Source: an uncultured Planctomycetia bacterium (lineage in GTDB: Bacteria; Planctomycetota; Phycisphaerae; FEN-1346; JAACEH01). From it: 37,357 bases of DNA. The translations under genes were made by a program, and so were the position numbers. A model generated the notes under the pieces. It was not told the origin of the DNA and searched no databases. It saw only the letters and a program-made list of their open reading frames with translations. Positions 1 through 7,757 of the stretch are shown piece by piece (the stretch's first letter is position 1; each line of letters starts with the position of its first letter). Location: NCBI GenBank assembly GCA_903929765.1, contig CAIYVX010000038.1, positions 1-37,357 of the forward strand, in the 5' to 3' direction.

Positions 1-87
1 AACGTCGCCGAGGCGCGTGAGTTCGCGGTACATGGCCAGGAGGCCGGGGGCGAGAATGCCGTCGTCGTTGGTGAGAAGGATGTGCAT
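1..87 (-). CDS. surE: 5'/3'-nucleotidase SurE, N-terminal fragment (runs off the window)
   Basis: Only the first 29 codons are present, read leftwards from the ATG at 85-87; the rest lies outside the window. The peptide begins [16 protein letters not shown], which matches the SurE amino-terminal signature: the paired Asp of NDDG are metal ligands, followed by the A-P-G-L turn. SurE enzymes are divalent-metal-dependent phosphatases that remove phosphate from nucleoside monophosphates in the cytoplasm. An AAGGA Shine-Dalgarno-like run sits a few bases upstream of the ATG. The family call rests on this motif alone, but the motif is highly characteristic. Confidence 0.85.
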   Translation of the reverse strand, partial: MHILLTNDDGILAPGLLAMYRELTRLGDV

Positions 88-101
88 GGGAAGTCCTTGA
101 A

Positions 102-128
102 AAGCAGTCTTCAGTCCTCAGTCTTCAG
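102..128. repeat. Short degenerate CAGTCTTCAGTCCTCAG-type repeat
   Basis: The stretch repeats the unit CAGTCYTCAGTC in slightly varied form just upstream of surE. It has no coding potential. It resembles three other low-complexity filler repeats in this window, at 1476-1500, 27003-27113 and 34896-34930. Confidence 0.5.
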
Positions 129-157
129 GCGCAGCAACAACAAAAGAAGAAGCAACA

Positions 158-283
158 CCCTCACCCTACCCTCTCCCGTCAAGGGAGAGGGGTGAAGAAA
201 AAACAGCAACAGCAGGGCAGAGATAAACTCTGCCCCTACAAGAAGAAACAACAACAACCGGACAGGGCACAGCCCTGTCCCTA
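158..283. repeat. Cluster of three unrelated palindromes in the surE-ADH gap
   Basis: Three stem-loops follow one another. The first, at about 158-201, has arms CTCTCCC and GGGAGAG inside a CACCCTCACCCTACC frame and is repeat family R2 of this window. The second, at 215-235, has arms GGGCAGAG and CTCTGCCC. The third, at 260-280, has arms GGACAGGGC and GCCCTGTCC. The last two are each followed by CCTACAA. All are separated by purine/CAA-rich linkers such as AAGAAGAAACAACAAC. The rest of the 88-359 gap has no gene that I can support. Confidence 0.7.
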
Positions 284-359
284 CAAAAGAAAAGCAACGG
301 CAACGGGGGCATGATAAGATGTAAGCGGTGCGGTGTCAAATGGCAGAGGAGAAAGAAGT

Positions 360-1472
360 ATGAGCGACGAGTTTCGGATTCCGCCGACGGTGGTGACGGG
401 CTGGAGGTGCCTGGAGGAGCTGGGGCGGCTGGCGGCGCCGCTGGGGCGAAAGGCGCTGCTGGTGACAGGCAGCCGGGCGATGAAGAAGACGGGGCTGGCG
501 AACCGGACGCTGGGCCTCTTGAAGGCGGCGGGGCTGGAGACGGAGATGTTCGACCGCGTGGAACGGGAGCCGGACGTGACGACGGCGGACGAGGCGCGGG
601 CGTTTGCGCACGAGGTGGGGGCGGAAGTGGTGATCGGGCTGGGCGGGGGGAGCGCACTGGACCTGGGGAAGGTGGTGGCGGGGCTATATAACGAGACGGC
701 GGCGACAACGCGCTTTTTTACGGAACAGAAAGTCGAGACGATGGGCCTGCCGTTTGTGGCCGTGCCGACGACGAGCGGGACGGGGAGCGAGGCGGGGATC
801 AACGGGGTGATCTGCGACCGGGCGAGAAAGATCAAGGCGTCGATTCGTGACGGGCGGTTCATGCCGATGGCGGCGGTGGTGGACCCGGAGTTAACGGTGC
901 CCTGCCCTGCGGAGGTGACGGCAACGGCGGGCCTCGACGCGCTGACACAGGCGATTGAGAGTTACATTTCGATCCATGCGACGCCGCTGACGGAGGCGCT
1001 GAGCATTCGCGCGGCGCTGGATCTGGCGACTTCGGTGGAACGGGCGTTTCGGGAGCCGGAGAACCAGGTGGCCCGGACGCGGGCGTCGTACGGGAGCCTG
1101 ATGGCGGGAATGGCCCTGGGCAACGCGCGGCTCGGAGTGATTCACGGAATTGTGCATCCGCTGGGCGTGCGGTACGACATACCGCACGGGCTGGCCTGCG
1201 GGGTGCTGCTGCCGGTGGCGCTCGGGTACAACCGGTCGGCGTGCGGGACGAAGTACGCGGTGCTGTCGTCGATTTTTGGCGGCGATGCGGCAGAGTTTAC
1301 GCGGGGGCTGCTGGAACGGATGAAGCTGCCGGCGGATTTTAAATCGTTCGGGGTGCGGGCGAAGGATTTCGAGGTGATCGCGGAGGAGAGCATGCCGAGC
1401 GGGAGTCTGAAAGCGAATCCGAGGAAGGTGACGAAAGAGGACGTGGTGGAGATGTTGAGGAAGGTGTGTTGA
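360..1472 (+). CDS. Iron-containing (group III) alcohol dehydrogenase family protein
   Basis: A 370-residue NAD(P)-dependent dehydrogenase of the Fe-ADH superfamily, which interconverts alcohols and aldehydes in the cytoplasm. Visible motifs are the dinucleotide-binding GGGSALDLGK, the nicotinamide-side PTTSGTGSEA and the C-terminal metal-binding segments GVIHGIVHPLG and DIPHGLACG, which supply two His ligands. The usual first ligand pair, D-A-L-T-H in FucO-type enzymes, reads D-A-L-T-Q, so one His is Gln. The ATG at 360 is preferred over an in-frame GTG at 333 because GAGGAG lies 8 bases before it. The substrate cannot be told from sequence. The gene converges on hypB with only 24 bases between them; co-regulation with the hydrogenase is not shown. 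Confidence 0.9.
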   Translation: MSDEFRIPPTVVTGWRCLEELGRLAAPLGRKALLVTGSRAMKKTGLANRTLGLLKAAGLETEMFDRVEREPDVTTADEARAFAHEVGAEVVIGLGGGSALDLGKVVAGLYNETAATTRFFTEQKVETMGLPFVAVPTTSGTGSEAGINGVICDRARKIKASIRDGRFMPMAAVVDPELTVPCPAEVTATAGLDALTQAIESYISIHATPLTEALSIRAALDLATSVERAFREPENQVARTRASYGSLMAGMALGNARLGVIHGIVHPLGVRYDIPHGLACGVLLPVALGYNRSACGTKYAVLSSIFGGDAAEFTRGLLERMKLPADFKSFGVRAKDFEVIAEESMPSGSLKANPRKVTKEDVVEMLRKVC

Positions 1473-1475
1473 ACG

Positions 1476-1500
1476 GCAGTGGACAGTGGTCAGTGGTCAT
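1476..1500. repeat. CAGTGG-type short tandem filler repeat
   Basis: CAGTGGACAGTGGTCAGTGG is an imperfect tandem of a 6-7 base unit in the gap between the convergent ADH and hypB genes. It has no T-run and does not look like a terminator. Confidence 0.45.
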
Positions 1501-2150
1501 CGGAGGGCGAGGAGCCAGTCGGCGAGGGCGTCGAGGCCCTGGCCTGTCCGGCAGGAAACTTCGAGGATGGGGGCGGCGGGGTTGACGGCGCGGACGCCGG
1601 CGATGAAGGCGGCGCGGTCGAAATCGAAGGCGGCGAGGGTGTCGAGTTTGTTGACGACGACGACGTCGGCCTTCATGAAAATGCCGGGATATTTGCGGGG
1701 CTTGTCGTCGCCCTCGGGGACGCTGGCGAGGACCAGGCGGACCCGCTCGCCGAGATCGAAGGCGGCGGGGCAGATCAGGTTGCCGATGTTCTCGATGAAG
1801 AGGAAGCCGGGGCCGGCGAGATTCAATTCCTTGAGAGCGGCGGCGATGTCGGAAGCGTTGAGATGGCAGCCGCCGTCGGTGTTGATCTGGGTGACGGGGT
1901 AGCCGAGGGCGGCGATGTGTTCGGCGTCGATGGAGGAGGCGACGTCGCCTTCGATGACGCCGACTGAGCCGTGCGACGAAAGAGCTTTGAGAAGGTGGAC
2001 GAGGAGGTTGGTTTTGCCGGCGCCGGGCGAGGCCATGACGTTGATGGTGGTCAGGTCGAGTTTTTTGAAGAGGCGGGTGTTGGCGGCGGCCTGGCGGTCG
2101 TTGGCGCAGAGGATGGACCGGCGGGCGGTGATGATTTTCTTTTTAGCCAT
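1497..2150 (-). CDS. hypB: Hydrogenase nickel-incorporation GTPase HypB
   Basis: This 217-residue SIMIBI-class GTPase works with HypA to deliver nickel to the hydrogenase large-subunit precursor. The P-loop SPGAGKT is at residues 41-47, the metal-binding segment TDGGCHLNAS has Cys95-His96, ENIGNLICP ends with Cys127, and the guanine-specificity motif NKLD is at 167-170. It lacks both the His-rich nickel-storage stretch and the N-terminal CxxCGC high-affinity site found in some HypB proteins. It is the last gene of the ech-hyp run, separated from hypA by 81 bases that contain hairpin repeat R1-A. The Shine-Dalgarno is weak (GGA). Confidence 0.95.
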   Translation of the reverse strand: MAKKKIITARRSILCANDRQAAANTRLFKKLDLTTINVMASPGAGKTNLLVHLLKALSSHGSVGVIEGDVASSIDAEHIAALGYPVTQINTDGGCHLNASDIAAALKELNLAGPGFLFIENIGNLICPAAFDLGERVRLVLASVPEGDDKPRKYPGIFMKADVVVVNKLDTLAAFDFDRAAFIAGVRAVNPAAPILEVSCRTGQGLDALADWLLALR

Positions 2151-2168
2151 TGTTCATTTCCGAGAAGA

Positions 2169-2215
2169 ACACATCTTGCCCGGCGGTACAGCCCGCCGGG
2201 ATAAGGTGTGGCACC
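2169..2215. repeat. Palindromic repeat R1, copy A (between hypA and hypB)
   Basis: The inner stem is CCCGGCGG/CCGCCGGG around the loop TACAGC. The outer stem is ACATCTTG/ATAAGGTGT, followed by GGCACCC. It belongs to a dispersed family, with further copies at 16064-16100, 16124-16163, 25132-25170 and 33726-33764. Its place inside the operon could reduce or uncouple hypB expression. Confidence 0.7.
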
Positions 2216-2231
2216 CTTTATTAATGGGTTA

Positions 2232-2588
2232 TCAAGATTCAACCTCGATGCTTTCCAGGTAACAGGCGTCGTCGGCTTCGAGGCGGTTTGGCCCGCCGCA
2301 CTGGTCGCATTGTACGTCGACGGTGCGGCCGGAGTCAAACGGCATAGCGTGGCCGCAGGTGCGGCAGACAAGGCGGGCGGGGGTGGATTTCAATTCAAGG
2401 ACGGTGCCTTCGGCGGGGGTGCCGCGCGCGAGTTCGGTCAGGTACATTTCGAGGGAGGGCTGTTCGATGCCGGCCAGGGCGCCGGCGACAATGACGATGC
2501 GGATAATTTTGATTTTTTTTCCCCCGTCCTGGCCGGCGGCGGTCAGGGCCGTGTCGAGAATGGCCTGAGCGATGGCGGCCTCGTGCAT
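2232..2588 (-). CDS. hypA: Hydrogenase nickel-insertion protein HypA
   Basis: A 118-residue nickel metallochaperone acting with HypB on the EchE precursor. The start MHEAAIAQ was chosen because the His directly after Met, with Glu3, forms the HypA nickel site. The longer reading starting 36 bases upstream would bury it. A structural zinc site is formed by CRTC (Cys75, Cys78) and CDQC (Cys94, Cys97). The ATG begins two bases after the echF stop codon, which implies translational coupling. HypA is therefore made from the same transcript as the hydrogenase subunits. Confidence 0.95.
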   Translation of the reverse strand: MHEAAIAQAILDTALTAAGQDGGKKIKIIRIVIVAGALAGIEQPSLEMYLTELARGTPAEGTVLELKSTPARLVCRTCGHAMPFDSGRTVDVQCDQCGGPNRLEADDACYLESIEVES

Positions 2589-2590
2589 GG

Positions 2591-2887
2591 TCAGTCCCCG
2601 TGCTTCGGGTCCATGGAGAGGCATTTGACGGGGCAGACCTCGACGCAGTAGCCGCAGACGATGCAGCGGTAGCGGTCGAAGGCCCAGGACTTGTCGGGCT
2701 TTTTACCGACGACGATGGCGTCGGCGGGGCAGCGGCGCTGGCACTGGCCGCAGAAGATGCACTTGGCGATGTCGTTCTTGAGTTGTCCGCGCGAACCGGC
2801 GAACGGCTCGCGGCGGGTGAAGGGATAGAGCCGCGTGGCGGGGGAGCCGAAAAGATTCGAGAAGACGCGTTTAATCATGTTTGCCAT
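2591..2887 (-). CDS. echF: Ech-type hydrogenase polyferredoxin subunit (EchF/NuoI-like)
   Basis: A 98-residue electron-transfer subunit with two [4Fe-4S] clusters, bound by CIFCGQCQRRCP (residues 43-54) and CIVCGYCVEVCP (75-86). It should take electrons from soluble ferredoxin and pass them to the small subunit EchC on the cytoplasmic side of the membrane complex. It is homologous to NuoI of complex I but shorter. The MANMIKRVF start lies 5 bases after the echE stop; an in-frame Met at residue 4 is an alternative. The gene order A-B-C-D-E-F supports the name. Confidence 0.92.
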   Translation of the reverse strand: MANMIKRVFSNLFGSPATRLYPFTRREPFAGSRGQLKNDIAKCIFCGQCQRRCPADAIVVGKKPDKSWAFDRYRCIVCGYCVEVCPVKCLSMDPKHGD

Positions 2888-2892
2888 AGCAA

Positions 2893-3972
2893 TTATCTTT
2901 CGGTGCAACTGATGCACGGGTCGATGGAGAGGACGATGACCGGGACGTCGGCGAGTTCGCAGCCGGGCAACATGGCCAGAAGCGGGGCCAGGTTGGCGAA
3001 AGTCGGGGTGCGGATGCGCATGCGTTCGAGATTTTTGGCGCCGTTGCCCTTGAGGTAATAGATGACTTCGCCGCGCGGCTGTTCGAGGCGCGCGACGACT
3101 TCGCCGGTGGGGTTGCCCTTGACGGGAACGTTGATCGCCCCGGCGGGCATGGCGGCGACGGCGCGGCGGACCATGTTGAGGCATTCGTACATTTCGCCGC
3201 AACGGACTTTCATGCGGGCATAGCAGTCGCCAGCGGTTTCGGTGACGATTTTGAAGCCGACCTCGCCATAGGCGGCATAGCCGGTTTCGCGGAAATCGCG
3301 GGCGATGCCGGAGGCGCGGGCCACGGGGCCGACGGCGCCGAGTTCGGCGGCCTGCTCTTTGGTCAACTTGCCGACGCCGACGGTCCGCTGCTTGATGGAA
3401 TAGTCGTTGAGGACGACGGGGACGAATTCGTCGAATTCCTTCTGGAGGGCATCGACGGTGCGGAGGATGTCGGCCAGGCCTTCGTCGGAGATGTCGCGGC
3501 GGACGCCGCCGACGCAGGAGACGCCGAGCATGACGCGGTGGCCGGCGGTCCGCTCCAGAAGGTCGAGAACCATTTCGCGACAGCGCCAGGCGTGCATGAA
3601 GACGTTCTCGAAGCCGAAGGAGTCAGCCAGCAGTCCGAGCCAGAGCAGATGGCTGTGGACGCGGTGGACCTCGCCCCAGATCAGGCGAAGGAAGCGGGCC
3701 CGGTCAGGGATCGTAACAGACATGATCTCTTCGAGGCCCTGGCAGTAGGTTACGGAGTGGAGGAAGCTGCAAATGCCGCAGACGCGTTCGGCCAGGAAGA
3801 CGCACTGGTTATAGTCTTTTTTCTCGACCAGTTTTTCGAGGCCGCGATGGATGTAGCCGACGGCCGGGAGGGCTTCGACGACGCGTTCCTCTTCCATGAC
3901 CAGGCGCAGTTGGATCGGCTCCGGGAGAACCGGATGTTGCGGGCCGAAGGGGATGATGGTGCGTTTGCTCAC
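2893..3972 (-). CDS. echE: Group 4 [NiFe] hydrogenase large subunit (EchE-like)
   Basis: A 359-residue catalytic subunit carrying the NiFe(CN)2CO site that reduces protons to H2. The four metal-binding cysteines are in the L1 motif ERVCGICSFLH (Cys65, Cys68) and the L2 motif DPCISCTER (Cys353, Cys356). The protein ends exactly at that Arg. It therefore lacks the C-terminal extension that a HycI/HyaD-type protease removes in most [NiFe] hydrogenases, a condition known for some Ech and CooH enzymes. Translation starts at GTG, overlapping the echD stop as GTGA. It is also homologous to NuoD of complex I. Confidence 0.95.
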   Translation of the reverse strand: MSKRTIIPFGPQHPVLPEPIQLRLVMEEERVVEALPAVGYIHRGLEKLVEKKDYNQCVFLAERVCGICSFLHSVTYCQGLEEIMSVTIPDRARFLRLIWGEVHRVHSHLLWLGLLADSFGFENVFMHAWRCREMVLDLLERTAGHRVMLGVSCVGGVRRDISDEGLADILRTVDALQKEFDEFVPVVLNDYSIKQRTVGVGKLTKEQAAELGAVGPVARASGIARDFRETGYAAYGEVGFKIVTETAGDCYARMKVRCGEMYECLNMVRRAVAAMPAGAINVPVKGNPTGEVVARLEQPRGEVIYYLKGNGAKNLERMRIRTPTFANLAPLLAMLPGCELADVPVIVLSIDPCISCTER

Positions 3973-4361
3973 TTAACCGCTCCGTCTTTGGTCTGGGCCG
4001 GCTGGGCCGGCGGGGCGTCGGGCTTCCGCTGCGGGGCCACGGGACTGCCCTCGGAGAGGAGGAACCGTCCGCCGTAATCGATGGCCAGGTCGGTCACGGG
4101 AATGCCGAAGAGGTCCTTGAGTTCGTTTTCGACCAGGACCGCGGCGAAGAAAATCGACGAGATACTCGGCAGGTTTTCGGTGCGGCCGAGCGAGAGCCGC
4201 AGGTTGTACAGAACGTAATCCTTGTCGAAATGGTAGAGGATGTCGAAGCGGTCGCCGAGATCGACGCAGGTGACGGTGACGAAACGGTAGCCCTGGTGGC
4301 GGCGCGCGGCCACTTCGTTGAGGAGCGTGTCGCGCGTGACGGGCAGTTCGTTATTGAGCAT
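3969..4361 (-). CDS. echD: Ech hydrogenase subunit D (NuoC/30 kDa-like)
   Basis: A 130-residue member of the complex I 30-kDa family (NuoC, HycE N-terminus). The core runs from a V-T-C-V-D-L-G segment to ENELKDLFGIPV, which matches the conserved E-x-x-x-D-L-F-G-I motif. It is a structural subunit of the hydrophilic arm next to EchE. The last ~25 residues are a Pro/Ala/Gln-rich tail unlikely to be part of the fold. It follows echC by 3 bases and overlaps echE by 4. Confidence 0.9.
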   Translation of the reverse strand: MLNNELPVTRDTLLNEVAARRHQGYRFVTVTCVDLGDRFDILYHFDKDYVLYNLRLSLGRTENLPSISSIFFAAVLVENELKDLFGIPVTDLAIDYGGRFLLSEGSPVAPQRKPDAPPAQPAQTKDGAVK

Positions 4362-4364
4362 GGT

Positions 4365-4886
4365 TCAGGCGTTCCCCTGTTCGGCGGCCTGGGCCGCGGC
4401 CGGAGCAGCTTCGGCGGCGGCCGTCGGGCGCAGGGTCAGGACGGGCTTGGCGGCTGAGGGCATGACCTCGCCGGCGCGTTTGCGTTCGAGGATGCCCAGG
4501 GCCTGGACGATGCCGTCGATCATAGCCTCCGGGCGCGGCGGGCAGGCCGGGACGTAAACGTCGACCGGAATGACCTTGCTCACGTCGCCAAAGATGTTGT
4601 AGCAGTCGGCGAAGATGCCGCCGGAAGAGGTGCAGACGCCCAGGGCGACGACGACTTTGGGTTCGGGCATCTGGGCGTAGACGTTGCGGAGGACGCGGAC
4701 GTCGCGGTGGTTGACGGAGCCGGTGACGACCAGGATGTCGGCGTGCTTGGGGTTGCCGACGTGGAGGATGCCGAAGCGCTCGACATCGTACATGGGCGTC
4801 AGGCAGGCGACGAATTCGATGTCGCAGCCGTTACAACTGTTGCAGTTGTAATGGACGATCCACGGAGATTTTGAGGAGGCGGACAT
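4365..4886 (-). CDS. echC: Group 4 [NiFe] hydrogenase small subunit (EchC/NuoB-like)
   Basis: A 173-residue subunit holding the proximal [4Fe-4S] cluster next to the NiFe site. The ligands are Cys18 and Cys21 in NSCNGCDIE, Cys85 in GVCTSSGG and Cys115 in ACPPRPE, the NuoB/HycG arrangement. There is no Tat signal peptide, as expected for a cytoplasm-facing group 4 enzyme. The final ~30 residues are Ala/Glu-rich low complexity and differ from the compact end of most homologues. It is preceded by echB at 22 bases and followed by echD at 3 bases. Confidence 0.95.
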   Translation of the reverse strand: MSASSKSPWIVHYNCNSCNGCDIEFVACLTPMYDVERFGILHVGNPKHADILVVTGSVNHRDVRVLRNVYAQMPEPKVVVALGVCTSSGGIFADCYNIFGDVSKVIPVDVYVPACPPRPEAMIDGIVQALGILERKRAGEVMPSAAKPVLTLRPTAAAEAAPAAAQAAEQGNA

Positions 4887-4908
4887 AGTTTCTTACGACC
4901 TCACAGGC

Positions 4909-5760
4909 TCACGCACAATAGAGCCAGATAATGTTGCTCAGGGCCAGGGTCAGGGGGACGGTCCACATGTAGCGGAGCATCCACATGGGCGTCAGACGAG
5001 CGAAGACGTTGTCGACGACGATGAGGGCCAGGAAGCCGGCGGCGGCCAGGCCCAGGCCGATGGCCGGGCTGGTGGCCCAGAAGGACGCGACGACGGCGAA
5101 GACGATGAAGATTTCGTAGAAGTGGGTGATTTCGATGAGGGCCAGGTACGGGCCGGCGTATTCGATGGTGATGCCCTTGACGAGTTCCTGGTGGGCGTGG
5201 TGCGAGGTGGCGATGTCGAAGGGGGACTTTTCGAGCTTGATGGCGGCGGCCATGAGGAAGGTGAGGAAGACCAGGGGGAGCTTCACCAGGAGCGGCTGCT
5301 GGGCGACGGAGGAGGCCTGGAAGCTGCCGGTGATCAGGTAGACGCCGACGATCAGGAGGATGAGGACGGGTTCGTAGGCGAACATCTGCATGATTTTGCG
5401 GTGGCTGCCGATGCGGCTGTAGGGGGAGCGGACGCTCATGGCGCCGAGGATCAGGGCGACGGACGAGAAGGTGTAGGCGAAGAGGGCCATGAGCATGTCC
5501 TGGCCCATAGCCAGCAGCACGACGGTGAGAATCATGAAGGCGAGATGGAGCCAGACGTAGATGATCTGAATGCGGTTGACGCCGAGGGCTTCCTTGCGGA
5601 GCAATTTCAGAACGTCGTAGAAGGGCTGGATGATGGGCGGGCCCCAGCGGCCCTGGACGCGGGCGGTGATCTTGCGATCAAGGCCGGAGACGAGGGCGCC
5701 GAGGATCGGCCCCAGAACCACCGCGAGAATAACCGTGAGCATTTGCGGCGTCAGCGTCAT
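4909..5760 (-). CDS. echB: Ech hydrogenase membrane subunit B (NuoH-like)
   Basis: A 283-residue integral membrane protein with about eight hydrophobic segments, homologous to NuoH/HyfC. It links the hydrophilic arm to the ion-pumping module. Family features are the early GRWGPPIIQPFYDVLKLLRK loop and the acidic loop LEKSPFDIATSHHAHQELVK followed by EYAGPYLAL. The ATG at 5758-5760 overlaps the echA stop as ATGA. A longer reading frame continues upstream but lies inside echA, so this start is preferred. Confidence 0.93.
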   Translation of the reverse strand: MTLTPQMLTVILAVVLGPILGALVSGLDRKITARVQGRWGPPIIQPFYDVLKLLRKEALGVNRIQIIYVWLHLAFMILTVVLLAMGQDMLMALFAYTFSSVALILGAMSVRSPYSRIGSHRKIMQMFAYEPVLILLIVGVYLITGSFQASSVAQQPLLVKLPLVFLTFLMAAAIKLEKSPFDIATSHHAHQELVKGITIEYAGPYLALIEITHFYEIFIVFAVVASFWATSPAIGLGLAAAGFLALIVVDNVFARLTPMWMLRYMWTVPLTLALSNIIWLYCA

Positions 5761-7676
5761 AGTTTCCCTATCATCGTGCCAAACAGCATCAGGATAACCA
5801 TCCAGGCCAGGAGGTTGACCCAGGGGGTCAGCCACGATTCGGCGAAGAAAGAGCCCATGTAATAACTGGCGCTCCAGGCGGTGTTGACCGAGTCGCCGAT
5901 GGAGCGGAAGTTGTAGGAGTGTTCGCCGCCCTGGATGTTCTCGCCGCAGAGGAACGGCTCGCGAACATTCTTTTCCTTGAAGCGGGCGAAGGAAATCAGG
6001 CCGACGAAGAGGCCCAGGCCGAGGAAGACCAGGAACGGCCACATGGGCAGTTGTCCGGCCAGATCGAGTTGAGCCAGGCCGTCAGCGGTCCAGGCCGCTA
6101 CGGTCATGCCCCGGACCACCGGGATGATCCAGGCGTTGAAGATGGGCATGGTCATCAGGCCGCCGGCGACAACGGCCAGGACCAGGAGAAGGAGCGTGGC
6201 GAGAATGGTAAAGGGGAGCTTTTCGGCCTTATATTCACGGTGATAGGAAGCGGTCTGAATGCGGCCGATCCACTTGGCCCAGAAGAAGACCGTGAGGGCG
6301 CTGCCGACGACGAGCAGGAAGAGGACCAGCGGCGCGTGCATGGCCGATTCGATGGCCAGCCACTTGCTCATCAGCATGCCCAGCGGCGGCAGGAGCATCG
6401 AGCCCATGCCGATCAGGGTGATGACGGTGGTGACGGGCATGAGGAACATGATGCCGCCCATGTCTTCGATGTCGCGGCTGCCGATTTTCTGTTCGATGGC
6501 GCCGATGCACATGAAGAGGAGGCCCTTGGAGGCGGCGTGGAAACAGAGGACGAAGAGGCCGGCGGCGTAGGCCAGCGGCGTACCGATGCCGGCGCAGGTG
6601 ACGATCAGGCCGAGGTTGGCGATGGTGGAATAGGCGAGGACTTTCTTGCCGTTGCTCTGGCCGATGGCCAGGGCCGAGGCGGCGGCGAAGGTGAAGGCCC
6701 CGGCAATGGCGATGATGACGGCCAGGCGGGTGCCGGAAAAGGCCGGGGCCAGGCGCAGGACGAGGTAGGAACCGGCCTTGACCATGGTGGCCGAGTGCAG
6801 CAAAGCCGAGACGGGCGTCGGGGCGACCATGGCTCCGAGGAGCCAGCTCTGGAACGGAAGTTGGGCGGATTTGGTGAGGGCGGCGAGGCAAAGGAGGGCC
6901 ATCGGCAACATGGCCCAGCCGGCGGTCAGGTCGCTCAAGTTTTCGCCGTGGCCAGAGAGGTGGGCGATCAGGCCGGCGACCATCATGGCCAGACCGCCGA
7001 AGGTGTTGATGAGCAGGGCGAGCTTGGCGTTATTCTTGGCCTCGGGGGTGCGGTCGTGGCCGATGAGCATGAAGGAGCAAAGGGTGGTGGCTTCCCAGAA
7101 GATGGCGAGCCACTTGAGGTCGTTGGCCATGACCAGGCCGTTCATGGCCCCGAGGAAACCGACGAGGAAGAAGAAAAATCGGCCGCTTCCGGCGGCGGTG
7201 GGCGGGGCGTGCTGCTCGTGGTGCTTCATGTAGCCGATGGCGTAGACGCAGATGATGGAGCCGACGATGGAGACGACCAGGACGAGGATGAGGGCGAGAT
7301 TATCGACGACGAACTGTGGGGCGGCAGATTCTGTTCCGCCCCCCTGCCCCGGCAGGAGGAGTTCGGAGGCGGCCAGACCGAGTTGGATGAGGGCCATGGC
7401 GGCGATGAGCCAACTGCGGATGTTAATGGCTAGGCCTAAGACGATGAGGACGATGAGGAATTCCAGGCCGGTGGCGAGATGCGCTGTCCAGGGTTCCATG
7501 AAAAACTGGAGCGGGGTGCGGGTGATCAGGAACGCGCCGGCGCCGGCGGTCAGAATGGCGGCGATGATGACGATGGCGTTTCTCAGGCCGCGCGACGGGG
7601 AGATGAGGGCCAGGGCGCCGAAGAGTATCGGCCCGAGGATCAGAGCGGCAAAGAGTAGTTTATCGTAGTCCTGCAA
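5757..7676 (-). CDS. echA: Ech hydrogenase membrane subunit A (NuoL/HyfB antiporter-like); start uncertain
   Basis: A large polytopic protein of about 639 residues, homologous to the Mrp-antiporter-type subunits NuoL, HyfB and EchA, that moves H+ or Na+ as the complex turns over. The conserved core includes LAIFWEATTLCSFMLIG, a Lys-bearing LTKSAQLPFQSWLLGAM, and HSATMVKAGSYLVLRL. A C-terminal stretch with another helix pair ends at the echB overlap. The start is unclear. The frame stays open to a GTG at 7760, but that extension is Arg/Pro-rich and encoded by two palindromes. A TTG at 7676 fits the first membrane helix better, although no candidate has a good Shine-Dalgarno. It is the first gene of the operon. 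Confidence 0.9.
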   Translation of the reverse strand: MQDYDKLLFAALILGPILFGALALISPSRGLRNAIVIIAAILTAGAGAFLITRTPLQFFMEPWTAHLATGLEFLIVLIVLGLAINIRSWLIAAMALIQLGLAASELLLPGQGGGTESAAPQFVVDNLALILVLVVSIVGSIICVYAIGYMKHHEQHAPPTAAGSGRFFFFLVGFLGAMNGLVMANDLKWLAIFWEATTLCSFMLIGHDRTPEAKNNAKLALLINTFGGLAMMVAGLIAHLSGHGENLSDLTAGWAMLPMALLCLAALTKSAQLPFQSWLLGAMVAPTPVSALLHSATMVKAGSYLVLRLAPAFSGTRLAVIIAIAGAFTFAAASALAIGQSNGKKVLAYSTIANLGLIVTCAGIGTPLAYAAGLFVLCFHAASKGLLFMCIGAIEQKIGSRDIEDMGGIMFLMPVTTVITLIGMGSMLLPPLGMLMSKWLAIESAMHAPLVLFLLVVGSALTVFFWAKWIGRIQTASYHREYKAEKLPFTILATLLLLVLAVVAGGLMTMPIFNAWIIPVVRGMTVAAWTADGLAQLDLAGQLPMWPFLVFLGLGLFVGLISFARFKEKNVREPFLCGENIQGGEHSYNFRSIGDSVNTAWSASYYMGSFFAESWLTPWVNLLAWMVILMLFGTMIGKL

Positions 7677-7686
7677 CGGGGGTCGT

Positions 7687-7757
7687 CCATTCTTGGTGGC
7701 ACAGCCGCCCTCGGCTGTGCGAATTCTCCTCGGCTTCACGCCCGGGGGCGGGCGTGC
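7687..7757. repeat. Two adjacent palindromes in the echA leader
   Basis: One stem-loop has arms GCACAGCCG and CGGCTGTGC at about 7699-7720. The second has arms CACGCCCG and CGGGCGTG at about 7737-7756. Both are bordered by GTGGCAC/GTGCCAC. They lie between the mapped promoter and the likely start of echA and would fold in the transcript. Confidence 0.6.

Noticed and set aside
333-359. GTG start 27 bases upstream of the ADH ATG
   Set aside because: The added residues fall on the Shine-Dalgarno of the ATG at 360 and are not part of the Fe-ADH family start.
281-862. 193-codon minus-strand open frame opposite the ADH gene
   Set aside because: Ser/Pro-rich shadow; the plus-strand ADH carries all family motifs and a good ribosome site.
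2200-2215. Sigma54-like TGGCAC in R1 repeats (also at 16162 and 25168)
   Set aside because: There is no TTGC at the -12 distance in any of these copies; TGGCAC is simply the repeat flank.
5919-7433. 504-codon open frame on the plus strand antisense to echA
   Set aside because: It is a low-complexity Glu/Asp/Gly-rich translation caused by the high GC and codon bias of echA; it has no domain and no ribosome site, while the minus strand encodes a clear NuoL-type protein.
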